Source: Neobacillus rhizophilus (GTDB lineage: Bacteria; Bacillota; Bacilli; Bacillales; Cytobacillaceae). Taken from it: a stretch of 64,000 bases of DNA. Shown here one piece after another: positions 16,694 to 26,363 of this stretch. The stretch lies in assembly GCF_018343535.1 (NCBI RefSeq), contig NZ_JAGYPF010000002.1:88103-152102 (forward strand). The letters are read 5' to 3'. Under the pieces are notes generated by a model that was not told the origin of the DNA, ran no database searches, and saw nothing but the letters and a program-made list of their open reading frames with translations. Within the stretch, counting starts at the first letter, position 1. Each line of letters opens with the position of its first letter. A program made the position numbers and the translations under genes.

Positions 16694-16811
16694 ATTTTAC
16701 ACTTGTGTTTCTTTTCGTCCTGCCTCATTGAAGAAACTAGTAATCTTCTATACGCTAATAGAAAGAAACGAATTTACAAATCTATTAAATAAATGAAAAG
16801 GAATGATCAAT

Positions 16812-17978
16812 ATGACTAAATCCAGAATTGCAGCTATCGATGTAGGTAATGACTCCATCAAGGCTATTTTTGGTGAATTAGAATATGAATTAAATATTCC
16901 TAACATAATCGCTAGAGACACCGAGGACCGCCCTGTCATCGGCATTGAAGAACTAGACAGCAAAGACCCATTGGATGGGATACATATTAAAGTGCACTCC
17001 CCTGCCCTAAAGGAAAATAATATTATCTACCGTGTCGGTAATTTGGCGACAAAGAGCAATAACACCACCGAGCTGGACCCTGGCAGCAGCAAGTCTGAGG
17101 AAGACCAAACATTAATTATGCTATTTGCGTCATTGGCAATGGATGCCGTAAAAGCCGAATTCCCACGTACGAAAAACATTATTGATGCCAATTACACATT
17201 AGGAACTGGCTTGCCGCTTCGTGAAGTGAAGGAAGGCAAGGATGCCGGCTACCGTTCAAGACTGCTTGGAAATGTCCATCAGGTCGAATTTCTTGTGACC
17301 CCTAAATATCAAGGCATTAAAGTTAATATTAAGTTCAATGAGGTAAAGGTTTACCCTGAAGGATTTGCGGCCTACATCAACCTTGTCATGGATAATAATT
17401 TAAAAGTTATTAATAAGGACTTAATCGATAAACGCATTTTAATTCAAGACATCGGGGGCCTCTCTACGGACATCGCCGTCATTAAAAATCGCAATGTCGA
17501 CGATGACAAGGCGCAAGGGTTTAACCTTGGGGTTTCCGAATCTCTAGAAATGATTCGTGAGGAAATTCGCAAAAAACATGGTGTGGAGCTCGACAGCCGC
17601 CGCGATGTCGTAGAAATTATTACGAAGAAAAACGACCGCAACCACATCATGGTAAAAGGAAGCCGGACAAGTGTCCATGACATTACCGACCGCATCCTGC
17701 TTGATCTTGCGAAAAAACAGTACCGCTTGCTGCGTAATGTCTGGTCTAAGAACTCGCAGACGGAAATCTGCTACTTTGTCGGCGGCGGATCCATCATTTT
17801 AAAGGAATATTTAAAAGCATTGAATAACGGTTTAGATGGTTTTAACATTGATTTCTTTGAGGACGAGAAGGAAAGCATTTGGATGATGTCGAATGCTTAT
17901 TATAAGTTAATTACGGATTTTGTTCGTAAAACCGAGAAGCAGAGGGCTGCCCAAGATAAAGCACCAGTAAAAAGTTAA
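16812..17978 (+). CDS. parM: ParM/StbA-type actin-like ATPase
   Basis: A 388-residue actin-fold protein. Visible are the phosphate-1 motif IAAIDVGNDSIKAIFG (residues 6-21), the phosphate-2 motif QDIGGLSTDIAVI (about 212-224) and the adenosine motif FVGGGSIILK (about 321-330). Proteins of this family polymerise with ATP and push plasmid copies apart when capped by a ParR-centromere complex. The ATG at 16812 was chosen because AAAAGGA lies nine bases upstream; an ATG at 16803 touches that site. A small RHH-type gene follows after 15 bases. No plasmid replication, mobilisation or phage gene was seen nearby, so the locus appears chromosomal. Confidence 0.85.
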   Translation: MTKSRIAAIDVGNDSIKAIFGELEYELNIPNIIARDTEDRPVIGIEELDSKDPLDGIHIKVHSPALKENNIIYRVGNLATKSNNTTELDPGSSKSEEDQTLIMLFASLAMDAVKAEFPRTKNIIDANYTLGTGLPLREVKEGKDAGYRSRLLGNVHQVEFLVTPKYQGIKVNIKFNEVKVYPEGFAAYINLVMDNNLKVINKDLIDKRILIQDIGGLSTDIAVIKNRNVDDDKAQGFNLGVSESLEMIREEIRKKHGVELDSRRDVVEIITKKNDRNHIMVKGSRTSVHDITDRILLDLAKKQYRLLRNVWSKNSQTEICYFVGGGSIILKEYLKALNNGLDGFNIDFFEDEKESIWMMSNAYYKLITDFVRKTEKQRAAQDKAPVKS

Positions 17979-17993
17979 TTTTAGGGTGATTCC

Positions 17994-18587
17994 ATGAAAA
18001 AGGCATCCGAAAACGAAATCAAGAGGGGCCAGGCCATATCCTTCCGCATCCCTTCTGATACTCCGGATCACATATTAAAACAGCTTCAAAAAATTAAGGA
18101 AACAGAACGCCGGAATTTTTCCAGCAAGATTGCTTCATTTGTCATGGAGGGTGTCAGCCAATCCTTTTCCCGGGAAAAGGAAACGGTCACCATCCCCCTT
18201 CCGAAGGGGCTGACGAAAGCACAGCGTGATTGGCTGAAGCACGAGCATTCCGAAGCACTGCTGGGAAGCATTCTTTATCAGTTGATTTCCGACCCGGTAA
18301 GGTCGACCGCACTGCTGGCCTCGTTGAACAGCAAGGCTGTGGATATTGATGAGGCGTTGTACCTGCAGGAGAATATGGCCTTCCCTGCCCGTGAGCCACA
18401 TTCTTTATCGGAGAGGCCATTTGAAGAGGAAATAGCTGCAGGAATCGACTTGTCTGATGACGATTTGGACGAGTTTGCTTTCGAGACCATCGACAAGAAG
18501 ATGTCCCCTATTGAGGAGGAAGACAGCGAGAGGGATCTTGATGCCGATGACCTGCTGGGCGGGTTTTTGGCGAGTATGAATAAATAA
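17994..18587 (+). CDS. ParR-like centromere-binding adaptor
   Basis: A 197-residue protein in an operon with the ParM-like gene. The N-terminal stretch RGQAISFRIPSDTPDHILKQ, followed by a helix pair to about residue 50, has the layout of a ribbon-helix-helix DNA-binding domain, as in ParR. The last 60 residues are very acidic (ESDDDLDEF-like, DSERDLDADD) and end in a short amphipathic helix LLGGFLASMNK. ParR proteins use such a C-terminal helix to insert between ParM subunits. The ATG follows AGGGTGAT. The assignment comes from context and layout; overall sequence identity to known ParR was not testable. Confidence 0.65.
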   Translation: MKKASENEIKRGQAISFRIPSDTPDHILKQLQKIKETERRNFSSKIASFVMEGVSQSFSREKETVTIPLPKGLTKAQRDWLKHEHSEALLGSILYQLISDPVRSTALLASLNSKAVDIDEALYLQENMAFPAREPHSLSERPFEEEIAAGIDLSDDDLDEFAFETIDKKMSPIEEEDSERDLDADDLLGGFLASMNK

Positions 18588-18626
18588 GAACAGTTTCAAT
18601 TAAGAAGACTCGAATAATAAACATAG

Positions 18627-18665
18627 AAAAACAGCCCTTAATTCTCCAACGGGGCTGTTTTTTTA
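18627..18665. terminator. Bidirectional terminator after the parMR-like operon
   Basis: AAAAACAGCCC / GGGGCTGTTTTT with an A/T-rich loop has a T-run on each strand. It separates the parR-like gene from the convergent small gene at 18663. Confidence 0.85.
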
Positions 18666-18971
18666 TGGTACTGGCACTTGGTCTCCTCTAACTTGGACTT
18701 TAAAATTGGCAGTCATTTTACCATTGTTGCCACTATTATTAGTAAATGTAATAGTGTAATACCATGTTTCACCGGCAGGTATTGGGCCGGGATTACCTTG
18801 GTTGCCCCATAATGGGTGGTCCCCTGGAAACACCCTGTTATCATAGACAGTTATAGCGCTTCCGTTTGGTACTGATTTTGTAGTTGTAATACTGGCTGAT
18901 AAACCGCTGTTTCTGACGTTTTCTACTCCCCCAGCTAATACAGTTAAAGCTAAAGCTGATTTGAATTTCAT
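18663..18971 (-). CDS. Small protein of unknown function, possibly exported
   Basis: A 102-residue protein I do not recognise. It begins MKFKSALALTVLAGG, a short positively charged then hydrophobic start that may be a weak signal peptide. It continues with a Ser/Thr/Gly-rich part and ends in beta-strand-like sequence (TWYYTITFTNNSGNNGKMTANFKVQV). The ribosome site AAGGGGGAAAAAT is strong. It resembles small surface or spore-associated beta proteins only in general composition. There is no operon partner. Confidence 0.6.
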   Translation of the reverse strand: MKFKSALALTVLAGGVENVRNSGLSASITTTKSVPNGSAITVYDNRVFPGDHPLWGNQGNPGPIPAGETWYYTITFTNNSGNNGKMTANFKVQVRGDQVPVP

Positions 18972-19295
18972 AAATTTTTCCCCCTTATAGGTTACTAGAT
19001 TAGTAGCTTAATTGATGATTTTCCCTTTTTTTGAAACCTGTTTTTGCTTTGATAGGCACCCCCATTGCATGTATTAATTAACTTTTTGTTGAATCATCTA
19101 TTCCTAATATAGAACAACGTTGAGTATGATTATAGTCCTATATTCAACAATAACCAACAATATATAGAACTATTTTTTTGCTATTTGGAACAAAAATGAC
19201 TGAAAAGTGACAATTAAATAGCTGTCTTCCTAGTTTGTAAAGCCAAAATTCAAATTGATTTCAATTAATCGTGATCAATATAGTGAACAATAATT
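18972..19295. other. AT-rich intergenic region without a recognised gene
   Basis: This stretch holds the presumed promoter of the small gene to its left. It also has a loose partial repeat of ATATAGAAC/TATATTCAACA near 19105-19175. I see no coding region or known RNA motif. Confidence 0.5.
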
Positions 19296-19326
19296 AAAAA
19301 AGGGAGACACTTGTAATGTGCCTCCC
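19296..19326 (-). terminator. Terminator of the DUF4023-like mini-gene
   Basis: On the minus strand, GGGAGGCAC / GTGTCTCCC with an ATTACAA loop is followed by T6. Confidence 0.85.
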
Positions 19327-19344
19327 TGTTCTCCACTATTAACC

Positions 19345-19479
19345 TCAATGCGTCTTATTCGGCAATTTCTTACTAGGCGTATCGCTGCCCTGATTCTGTC
19401 TGTTTTTTAAATCCTTAGCCTGTCTTTCATGAAGCTTTTCGACAAATTCATGGGTGCTGCCTTCAATGTTTTTATCCAT
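19345..19479 (-). CDS. DUF4023-like small protein (44 residues)
   Basis: The reverse strand encodes MDKNIEGSTHEFVEKLHERQ and then a Lys/Asn/Gln-rich tail ending KKLPNKTH. The THEFVEKLHE core and the PxKKLPNK end match the small DUF4023 proteins of Bacillus, of unknown function. The start has a perfect TTAGGAGGT site, and a strong terminator follows, so the gene is real despite its size. Confidence 0.8.
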   Translation of the reverse strand: MDKNIEGSTHEFVEKLHERQAKDLKNRQNQGSDTPSKKLPNKTH

Positions 19480-19547
19480 TACTCGAACCTCCTAATTAAA
19501 CTGAACAATGGTTAATGTAACCAACCACACCCAAAAACATGCAGGCA

Positions 19548-19577
19548 CAAAAAGATCCCCTCACAAGGAGGGGATCT
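19548..19577 (-). terminator. Terminator of gdhA
   Basis: AGATCCCCTC / GAGGGGATCT with an ACAA loop forms a perfect 10-bp stem. A T5 tail follows on the minus strand, just after the gdhA stop. Confidence 0.9.
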
Positions 19578-19588
19578 TAACCAAAACC

Positions 19589-20986
<1,398 letters not shown>

Positions 20987-21038
20987 TTAAAAATAATTAA
21001 TATGTCCTAAATACTGAATATTTTATTTTTTCACGTCA

Positions 21039-21063
21039 ATTAATTTTATTATGTAAAATTAAT
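21039..21063. promoter_or_regulatory. Perfect 10-bp palindrome in the gdhA / gltC-like promoter region
   Basis: ATTAATTTTA-TTATG-TAAAATTAAT is a perfect inverted repeat in the 157-bp gap between the divergent genes. LysR-type activators bind AT-rich dyads of the T-N11-A type; ATTA...TAAT within this repeat fits. It is a likely operator for the adjacent regulator. Confidence 0.6.
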
Positions 21064-21128
21064 CTAATCAATGCTAATAATAGATATAATTAATATAGAA
21101 ATGAGATTGATTGGAAGGGGCGGAAAAA

Positions 21129-22034
21129 ATGGAGCTAAGGCAGATTAAATATTTTATTGAAGTAGCCAAACGGGAGCATGTGACAGAGGCGGCGTATCGG
21201 CTCCACGTCGCGCAATCTGCAGTCAGCAGGCAGATTTCCAACCTGGAGGAGGAGCTTGGGGTCAGCTTATTTATCCGCGAAGGGCGAAATGTCAAACTGA
21301 CGCCGATTGGTGAAATGTTTTTAAAGCATATGGAGCAGGCGGTAAAGCTGATTGAAGATGCCACAAGTGAGGTAGAGGAATTCCTCGACCCTGAGAAAGG
21401 GACAATCCGCATTGGGTTTCCCAGCAGTCTGGCCGGCTACACCTTGCCTACGACGATTTCTGCCTTCAGGGAGCGGTATCCTAATGTGAAGTTTCATTTA
21501 AATCAGGGATCCTATGCCTATTTAATTGAAGGGGTAATAAAGGGAGAGTTTAATATGGCGCTGATTGGCCCGGTGCCCAAGAAGGAAAAGAAAATTACCG
21601 GGAAAACGCTTTTTACCGAAAACATTGTGGCTCTACTGCCTGAGTCCCATCCACTAGCTAGTAAACGAGTTTTGAAGTTAAGTGACTTGCGGGATGAACC
21701 CTTTATCGTATTTCCTCAGGGCTTTATTTTGCGTAAGATCATTGTGGATGCCTGCGCGCAACTTGGCTTTGAGCCCATGGTGGCCTTCGAGGGAGAGGAT
21801 ATTGATGCCATTAAAGGCTTGGTTTCTGCGGGCCTTGGGATTACGCTGATTCCAGAAATTACGCTCATCGACAGTCTCCCCCGCTCAACGGTTAAAATTG
21901 CTGTTACAGAGCCTAACGTCAGCCGCACGGTCGGCGTCATCATCCCGGCAGAACGCAGCCTGCTGCCAACCGAAAAACTTTTTTATGAGTTTTTGAGCGA
22001 GTTTTTTGGCATGCTGGACCGATTTCAAATTTGA
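21129..22034 (+). CDS. LysR-family transcriptional regulator (GltC-like)
   Basis: A 301-residue LTTR. The first 60 residues hold the winged helix-turn-helix (MELRQIKYFIEVAKREHVTE, AQSAVSRQISNLEEELG), and the rest the co-inducer-binding domain. The opening MELRQIKYF and overall size are like GltC, which controls glutamate synthase genes in response to 2-oxoglutarate and glutamate. Here the gene is divergent from gdhA and lies 127 bp upstream of a YerD-like glutamate synthase gene, so ammonium assimilation is the likely target. The ATG at 21129 follows GGAAGGGGCGG. Confidence 0.85.
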   Translation: MELRQIKYFIEVAKREHVTEAAYRLHVAQSAVSRQISNLEEELGVSLFIREGRNVKLTPIGEMFLKHMEQAVKLIEDATSEVEEFLDPEKGTIRIGFPSSLAGYTLPTTISAFRERYPNVKFHLNQGSYAYLIEGVIKGEFNMALIGPVPKKEKKITGKTLFTENIVALLPESHPLASKRVLKLSDLRDEPFIVFPQGFILRKIIVDACAQLGFEPMVAFEGEDIDAIKGLVSAGLGITLIPEITLIDSLPRSTVKIAVTEPNVSRTVGVIIPAERSLLPTEKLFYEFLSEFFGMLDRFQI

Positions 22035-22161
22035 TTTGAAAAATTGACGTTAATAAGTTGTCCATGGATATTACCATAACCATCATACATATGTATTAGG
22101 TATGCATTTGTTGCTTTTGGACTGTACATCTGCAAATGCCAAATAAATAAGGAGGCTTTTG

Positions 22162-23751
22162 ATGGTGTTATGGACAATTTTGACTGTTCTATTGGTAGTC
22201 TTCATGGGCGGGCCGCTTTGCTTCTTCCTATGGCTGCGTAATTTGGCGAAAAAGCCGCAGCACTCGATTATCCGGGCCTATCCCTATTTTGGCTGGATCC
22301 GCTATGTGCTGGAAATGCTGGGTCCGAAGTTGAGGCAGTATTGGTTTGATGATGATAATGGTGCTAGACCGTTTTCCCGTGCCGATTATTTAGGGGTTGT
22401 TTTTTCAGCGAAATATCGAACTGATTTAATTAGTTTTGGTTCGAAACGGGACTTTGAGAAGCCCGGCTACTATATTGCCAACGGCCTGTTCCCGCTTTTA
22501 AAGGAAGAATTGAGGGTCGACAATCAAGAAAAGGTCGAGGGGATGAAATACAAAATTGACCATGAGGGTTTATTTTTTCGCAAGGAGCACCTGGAGGAGG
22601 ATCAGATTCTACGCTGGCTTTTTCATGAGGAGGAGGCTATTGTGGTCGGTGTGGAGCGGAGGGAGCCATGGAAGCTCTACGGCCCCTTTGGTGCATCGGC
22701 TACTTCCTATGGTTCTGTTGGAGAGAATTATATTCTTTCAACGGGGTATGGCTGCCAAATGGCGGGCGGTTCGTGGTTAAATACAGGTGAAGGCGGGATT
22801 GCCCCGGAACACTTGGAGGGCGGGGCCGATGTCGTGGCGCAGATTGGGCCAGGTTTATTTGGTTTTCGGGACCATGAGGGCAATTTTTCAATGGAGGAAT
22901 TTGGAAAAATTTCCTCGGAGACGTCGATTAAAGCCTTTGAGCTGAAGTTTGGCCAGGGGGCGAAAATTCAGGGCGGCCATCTCGAGGGCGCGAAGGTGAC
23001 GGCAAAGGTAGCAAGCATTCGCAAGGTGAAAGAGGGCGAGACAATTATTTCGCCAAACCGTTTCTCGTTTTTACGAAATCCAGAAGAAGCATTGCGATTC
23101 ATTAAACGGCTGCAGGAGGAAGGCGGCAAGCCGGTTGGCATAAAGATTGTCGTGGGGTATCGGTTGCATTTGGATGAGTTTTTTGAGGCGATGAATAGGC
23201 TTGGGATTTATCCTGATTTTATTACGGTGGACGGCAGCGAGGGGGGATCTGGGGCAACGTATAAAGCGATGGCCGATACAATGGGGCTGCCGCTTTACCC
23301 TGCGTTGCTTGCTGTGGTTGACAAGGCCCATGAATATGGCATTCGCAACCGGTTTAAGATATTTGCTTCCGGAAAGCTGATTGCGGCTGATAAAATAGCA
23401 ATTGCCCTAGCGATCGGTGCCGATGCGGTGAACTCGGCACGCGGCTTTATGATGGCGAATGGCTGCATTATGGCACTGCAATGCCATACAGGCAAATGCC
23501 CCGCCGGTGTCACCACGACCGACCCTAAGCAGCAGGAGGCACTCGTTCCTGAGGAGAAGAAATGGCGGGTCATGAACTATATTATCAGCATCCGTCAGGG
23601 GCTGTTTGCCCTCGCGGCGGCGTGCGGCCTTGATTCTCCCCGAAAATTTACCCGTGAGCATATTGTTTTTATGGGTGCGGATGACCAGGTTAGGCGATTA
23701 TCGGAGCTATTTCCCCTTCCAGAGGAAGGTCCAGCTGTCGTGGATAAATAA
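22162..23751 (+). CDS. yerD: Membrane-anchored FMN-binding glutamate synthase family protein (YerD-like)
   Basis: A 529-residue protein with one N-terminal membrane segment (WTILTVLLVVFMGGPLCFFLW). A GltB-type FMN/synthase barrel follows. GQGAKIQGGHLEGAKV, ITVDGSEGGSGATYKA and AIGADAVNSARGFMMANGC are standard for the glutamate synthase central domain. The Cys motif C-x5-C-x4-C near residues 434-445 would hold a 3Fe-4S cluster. It lacks the glutaminase domain, so it is not a full GOGAT; the YerD reaction is not established. The ATG at 22162 follows AAGGAGG. Confidence 0.88.
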   Translation: MVLWTILTVLLVVFMGGPLCFFLWLRNLAKKPQHSIIRAYPYFGWIRYVLEMLGPKLRQYWFDDDNGARPFSRADYLGVVFSAKYRTDLISFGSKRDFEKPGYYIANGLFPLLKEELRVDNQEKVEGMKYKIDHEGLFFRKEHLEEDQILRWLFHEEEAIVVGVERREPWKLYGPFGASATSYGSVGENYILSTGYGCQMAGGSWLNTGEGGIAPEHLEGGADVVAQIGPGLFGFRDHEGNFSMEEFGKISSETSIKAFELKFGQGAKIQGGHLEGAKVTAKVASIRKVKEGETIISPNRFSFLRNPEEALRFIKRLQEEGGKPVGIKIVVGYRLHLDEFFEAMNRLGIYPDFITVDGSEGGSGATYKAMADTMGLPLYPALLAVVDKAHEYGIRNRFKIFASGKLIAADKIAIALAIGADAVNSARGFMMANGCIMALQCHTGKCPAGVTTTDPKQQEALVPEEKKWRVMNYIISIRQGLFALAAACGLDSPRKFTREHIVFMGADDQVRRLSELFPLPEEGPAVVDK

Positions 23752-23815
23752 CTTGTCAAATTATGGGATTGTCGTTATATTCATAGTGAAAACCTACTAA
23801 AAAGGTTGTGGGTCT

Positions 23816-24760
23816 ATGGCGCTGCCAAACGATATCGTCCATGAGAATGGGAGTTTAAATGCCAGTTTGATATTAAAAAAGGAACGCCTTTATCAGGGCA
23901 TGAACGGCAGGTTCGTTGAGCGGTTTTATTTGTCTCCTAAAGAAAGCTACATTTTTAAACCGCTGACGAATAACGCCCAGATGGGTAAAGAGACCTGGAT
24001 TCATGAGCATGTACTCTGCCGGTTCCCGGCCATTTTTCCAAAAATTTTGGCTTACTCCAAGCATGATAACCCTGATTTAAGCTGGATGATTCTTGAGGAC
24101 CTTGGCCAGCTTTCGCATGAGTTTACGGAGGAAACGGTCCTTGGTGTGGTTAAGTGGATGGCTTGGTGGCACTCCCTCCCGTTGGAGTCGTTTCCGGATG
24201 TGCCGTTGAATGGGTTGAAGCCGCGGATTGAAGTGGTGGCCGAGGAGGTCTGCGAGAATAAGGATGACCTTCTTAGGGTGCTTCCGCGATTGGGGCTCAC
24301 TGGAAAACATGTTCTTCATGTGTTTAAACAGCTTGATAGTTTCATATTTTCAAAGCTTCTGGTATTATCACACGGGGATTTGCATTTGGGGAATTACGCT
24401 GTTGTGAAGGGGAAATTAATCATCTTGGACTGGGAGCACACCCATTTGAATACGCCCTTCTGGGATTTATATCATCTGTTGGATATGGCACATCCGATTT
24501 TCCCCAAAAAGGTAACTAAGGGGTTTCGGAAGCAGGTGCTGGGGTTTTATCTTGGGCAGGTAGGAATGAAGCTGGACGGTCCGGCTTTTGTTCGGGAATA
24601 CTATTTGTTCTCGGCGGTGTTTTCGATGTGGATGATTTTGTTGATTCAAAGAGATTTACAAGCCGATGACGGTAAGTGGTCGAAGGAGCAGCTGAAACGG
24701 CAATTGGAAGAGACAGTGTTTAGCCTGCGGCAGTGCGCGGAGGCGCTTGCTGATGTATAG
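23816..24760 (+). CDS. Aminoglycoside phosphotransferase / choline kinase-like protein
   Basis: A 314-residue kinase-fold protein. The catalytic loop SHGDLHLGNY (about residues 185-194) and the metal-binding ILDWEH (about 203-208) place it in the APH family, which phosphorylates small hydroxylated molecules. A PDLSWMILEDLG hinge lies near residue 85. There is no reason to assume antibiotic resistance; many Bacillus members act on sugars or choline-like compounds. The ribosome site is weak (AAAGGTTGTGGG). Confidence 0.8.
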   Translation: MALPNDIVHENGSLNASLILKKERLYQGMNGRFVERFYLSPKESYIFKPLTNNAQMGKETWIHEHVLCRFPAIFPKILAYSKHDNPDLSWMILEDLGQLSHEFTEETVLGVVKWMAWWHSLPLESFPDVPLNGLKPRIEVVAEEVCENKDDLLRVLPRLGLTGKHVLHVFKQLDSFIFSKLLVLSHGDLHLGNYAVVKGKLIILDWEHTHLNTPFWDLYHLLDMAHPIFPKKVTKGFRKQVLGFYLGQVGMKLDGPAFVREYYLFSAVFSMWMILLIQRDLQADDGKWSKEQLKRQLEETVFSLRQCAEALADV

Positions 24761-24766
24761 ATAAAA

Positions 24767-24799
24767 AAGCTAACCTAGGGCGGTTAGCTTTCTTTTTTT
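24767..24799. terminator. Bidirectional terminator between the kinase-like gene and pepT
   Basis: AAAGCTAACC / GGTTAGCTTT with a TAGGGC loop is followed by C-T7 on the plus strand and an A-run on the other side. Confidence 0.85.
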
Positions 24800-26030
24800 A
24801 AGCTTTTTTTTCAAAAAGCTTAATGACTTCAATGATGGTTTCGGTTGCTTTCACCATGTTTTGCACGGAAATGAATTCGTATTTGCCGTGGAAGTTTTCG
24901 CCGCCGGTAAAGATATTTGGCGTCGGCAGACCCATGAATGATAGCTGAGAACCGTCTGTACCGCCGCGAATTGGCTTAATAAGCGGCTTGATATCCAAGC
25001 TCTCCATCGCCTCCTGAGCAATATCGACGATTTGCTTGACCGGCTCAATTTTTTCGCGCATGTTATAGTATTGGTCTTTCATCTCAAGCTGGACGGTGTC
25101 ACTGCCGTATTTTTCGTTAAGCTGCTGGACAATGCTTTCCATCGTCGCTTTTCTTTTATTAAAAATTTCTCTGTCATGGTCGCGGATGATGTAGTTGAGC
25201 TTAGTCTGCTCGACATCGCCGTTAAAGGACAGCAGATGGTAGAAGCCTTCGTACCCTTCTGTATGCTCCGGTGCCTCCTGTGGCGGTAGTTGGCTATGTA
25301 ATTCCATCGCGATCTTCATTGAGTTGACCATTTTGTCTTTAGCAGAACCAGGATGAATATTGTTACCTTTTATGGTGATTTTCGCTCCGGCGGCATTAAA
25401 GCTTTCATATTCAAGCTCGCCAAGCGGACCGCCGTCAACAGTGTAGGCATACTTCGCATTGAAGGCCGCAACGTCGAACTTATGGGGCCCCCTGCCGATT
25501 TCCTCGTCAGGTGTGAACGCAACGCGGACCTTACCGTGCTTAATTTCCTGGTTTTGAATTAGGTGCGCCATCGCCGTCATGATTTCTGTTACGCCGGCTT
25601 TGTTGTCGGCCCCAAGCAGCGTGGTGCCGTCGGTTGTAATGAGGGTGTGCCCTTTATAGTCTTTGAGGTTCGGGAAGTCCTTTGGCGACATAATGACGTT
25701 CAGGGCCTCGTTAAGGACGATTTCCCCACCTTGATAGCTTTCAAGAATTTGTGGATTGACGTTTTTGCCGGTAAAATCAGTCGCTGTGTCAACGTGGGCC
25801 AGGAAGCCGATGGTTGGCACTTCTTTATCGGTATTGGACGGCAGCGTCGCCATCACATAGCCGTTCTCGTCGATGGTCACCTCTTGCATGCCGATTTGGT
25901 TGAGCTCATCGACAAGCATGCGCAGCAGCGTCCACTGCCCATCCGTTGATGGACAAGTCTCACTGCTCTCATCCGACTGCGTATCCACTTTCACATAGGA
26001 AGTAAATCGTTGAATCAATTCCTCTTTCAA
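24798..26030 (-). CDS. pepT: Peptidase T (tripeptide aminopeptidase)
   Basis: A 410-residue M20 metallopeptidase that removes the N-terminal residue from tripeptides in the cytoplasm. Zinc ligands and catalytic residues are visible: His79/Asp81 in FLAHVDTA, Asp142 in LLGADNKAG and Glu176-Glu177 in TPDEEIGRG. The length and the [14 protein letters not shown] start are diagnostic for PepT. Ribosome site AAAAGGGAGTG. It is monocistronic, and a tandem repeat block lies upstream. Confidence 0.95.
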   Translation of the reverse strand: MKEELIQRFTSYVKVDTQSDESSETCPSTDGQWTLLRMLVDELNQIGMQEVTIDENGYVMATLPSNTDKEVPTIGFLAHVDTATDFTGKNVNPQILESYQGGEIVLNEALNVIMSPKDFPNLKDYKGHTLITTDGTTLLGADNKAGVTEIMTAMAHLIQNQEIKHGKVRVAFTPDEEIGRGPHKFDVAAFNAKYAYTVDGGPLGELEYESFNAAGAKITIKGNNIHPGSAKDKMVNSMKIAMELHSQLPPQEAPEHTEGYEGFYHLLSFNGDVEQTKLNYIIRDHDREIFNKRKATMESIVQQLNEKYGSDTVQLEMKDQYYNMREKIEPVKQIVDIAQEAMESLDIKPLIKPIRGGTDGSQLSFMGLPTPNIFTGGENFHGKYEFISVQNMVKATETIIEVIKLFEKKA

Positions 26031-26129
26031 GTTAGCACACTCCCTTTTTATATATTTTCATGATTATCATATCACTTTACGGGAGCGGATACACGTTTTT
26101 GAAGGGGGCGGTGGGCACGTTTTAGATTT

Positions 26130-26336
26130 ACTCTCGGATAAGGTGGAAATACTCTCGGATGAGCAGCGAATACTCTCGGATAAGGCGAATTTACTCTCGG
26201 TTGAGGAAAATACTCTCGGATAAGGTGGAAATACTCTCGGATGAGCAGCGAACACTCTCGGATAAGGCGAATTTACTCTCGGTCGAGGAAAATACTCTCG
26301 GATAAGCAGCGAATACTCCTGGAACGAGTCAAATAC
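26130..26336. repeat. Higher-order tandem repeat of ACTCTCGG monomers
   Basis: Nine exact ACTCTCGG monomers plus two degraded ones are spaced about 20 bp apart. They form a higher-order unit of 82 bp (four monomers) present about twice with only a few differences. The block lies between pepT and the NERD gene, both on the minus strand. The frame is open on one strand for 60 codons but has no ribosome site, so I treat it as non-coding. Confidence 0.8.
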
Positions 26337-26363
26337 TCATGAATGGTATTACCTATAACTTAA

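Noticed and set aside
15032..16792. Several short genes in the iteron regions (for example 15032-15361, 15680-15907, 16410-16649)
   Set aside because: Their Tyr/Val/Cys-rich translations come from the iterons or frameshifted pseudogene parts; no conserved start signals.
23816..24760. Antibiotic resistance gene (aminoglycoside phosphotransferase)
   Set aside because: Only the general kinase fold motifs are present; such proteins in Bacillus commonly act on other small molecules.
26067..26255. Ser/Glu-rich protein from the ACTCTCGG repeat
   Set aside because: No ribosome site; composition simply reflects the repeat.
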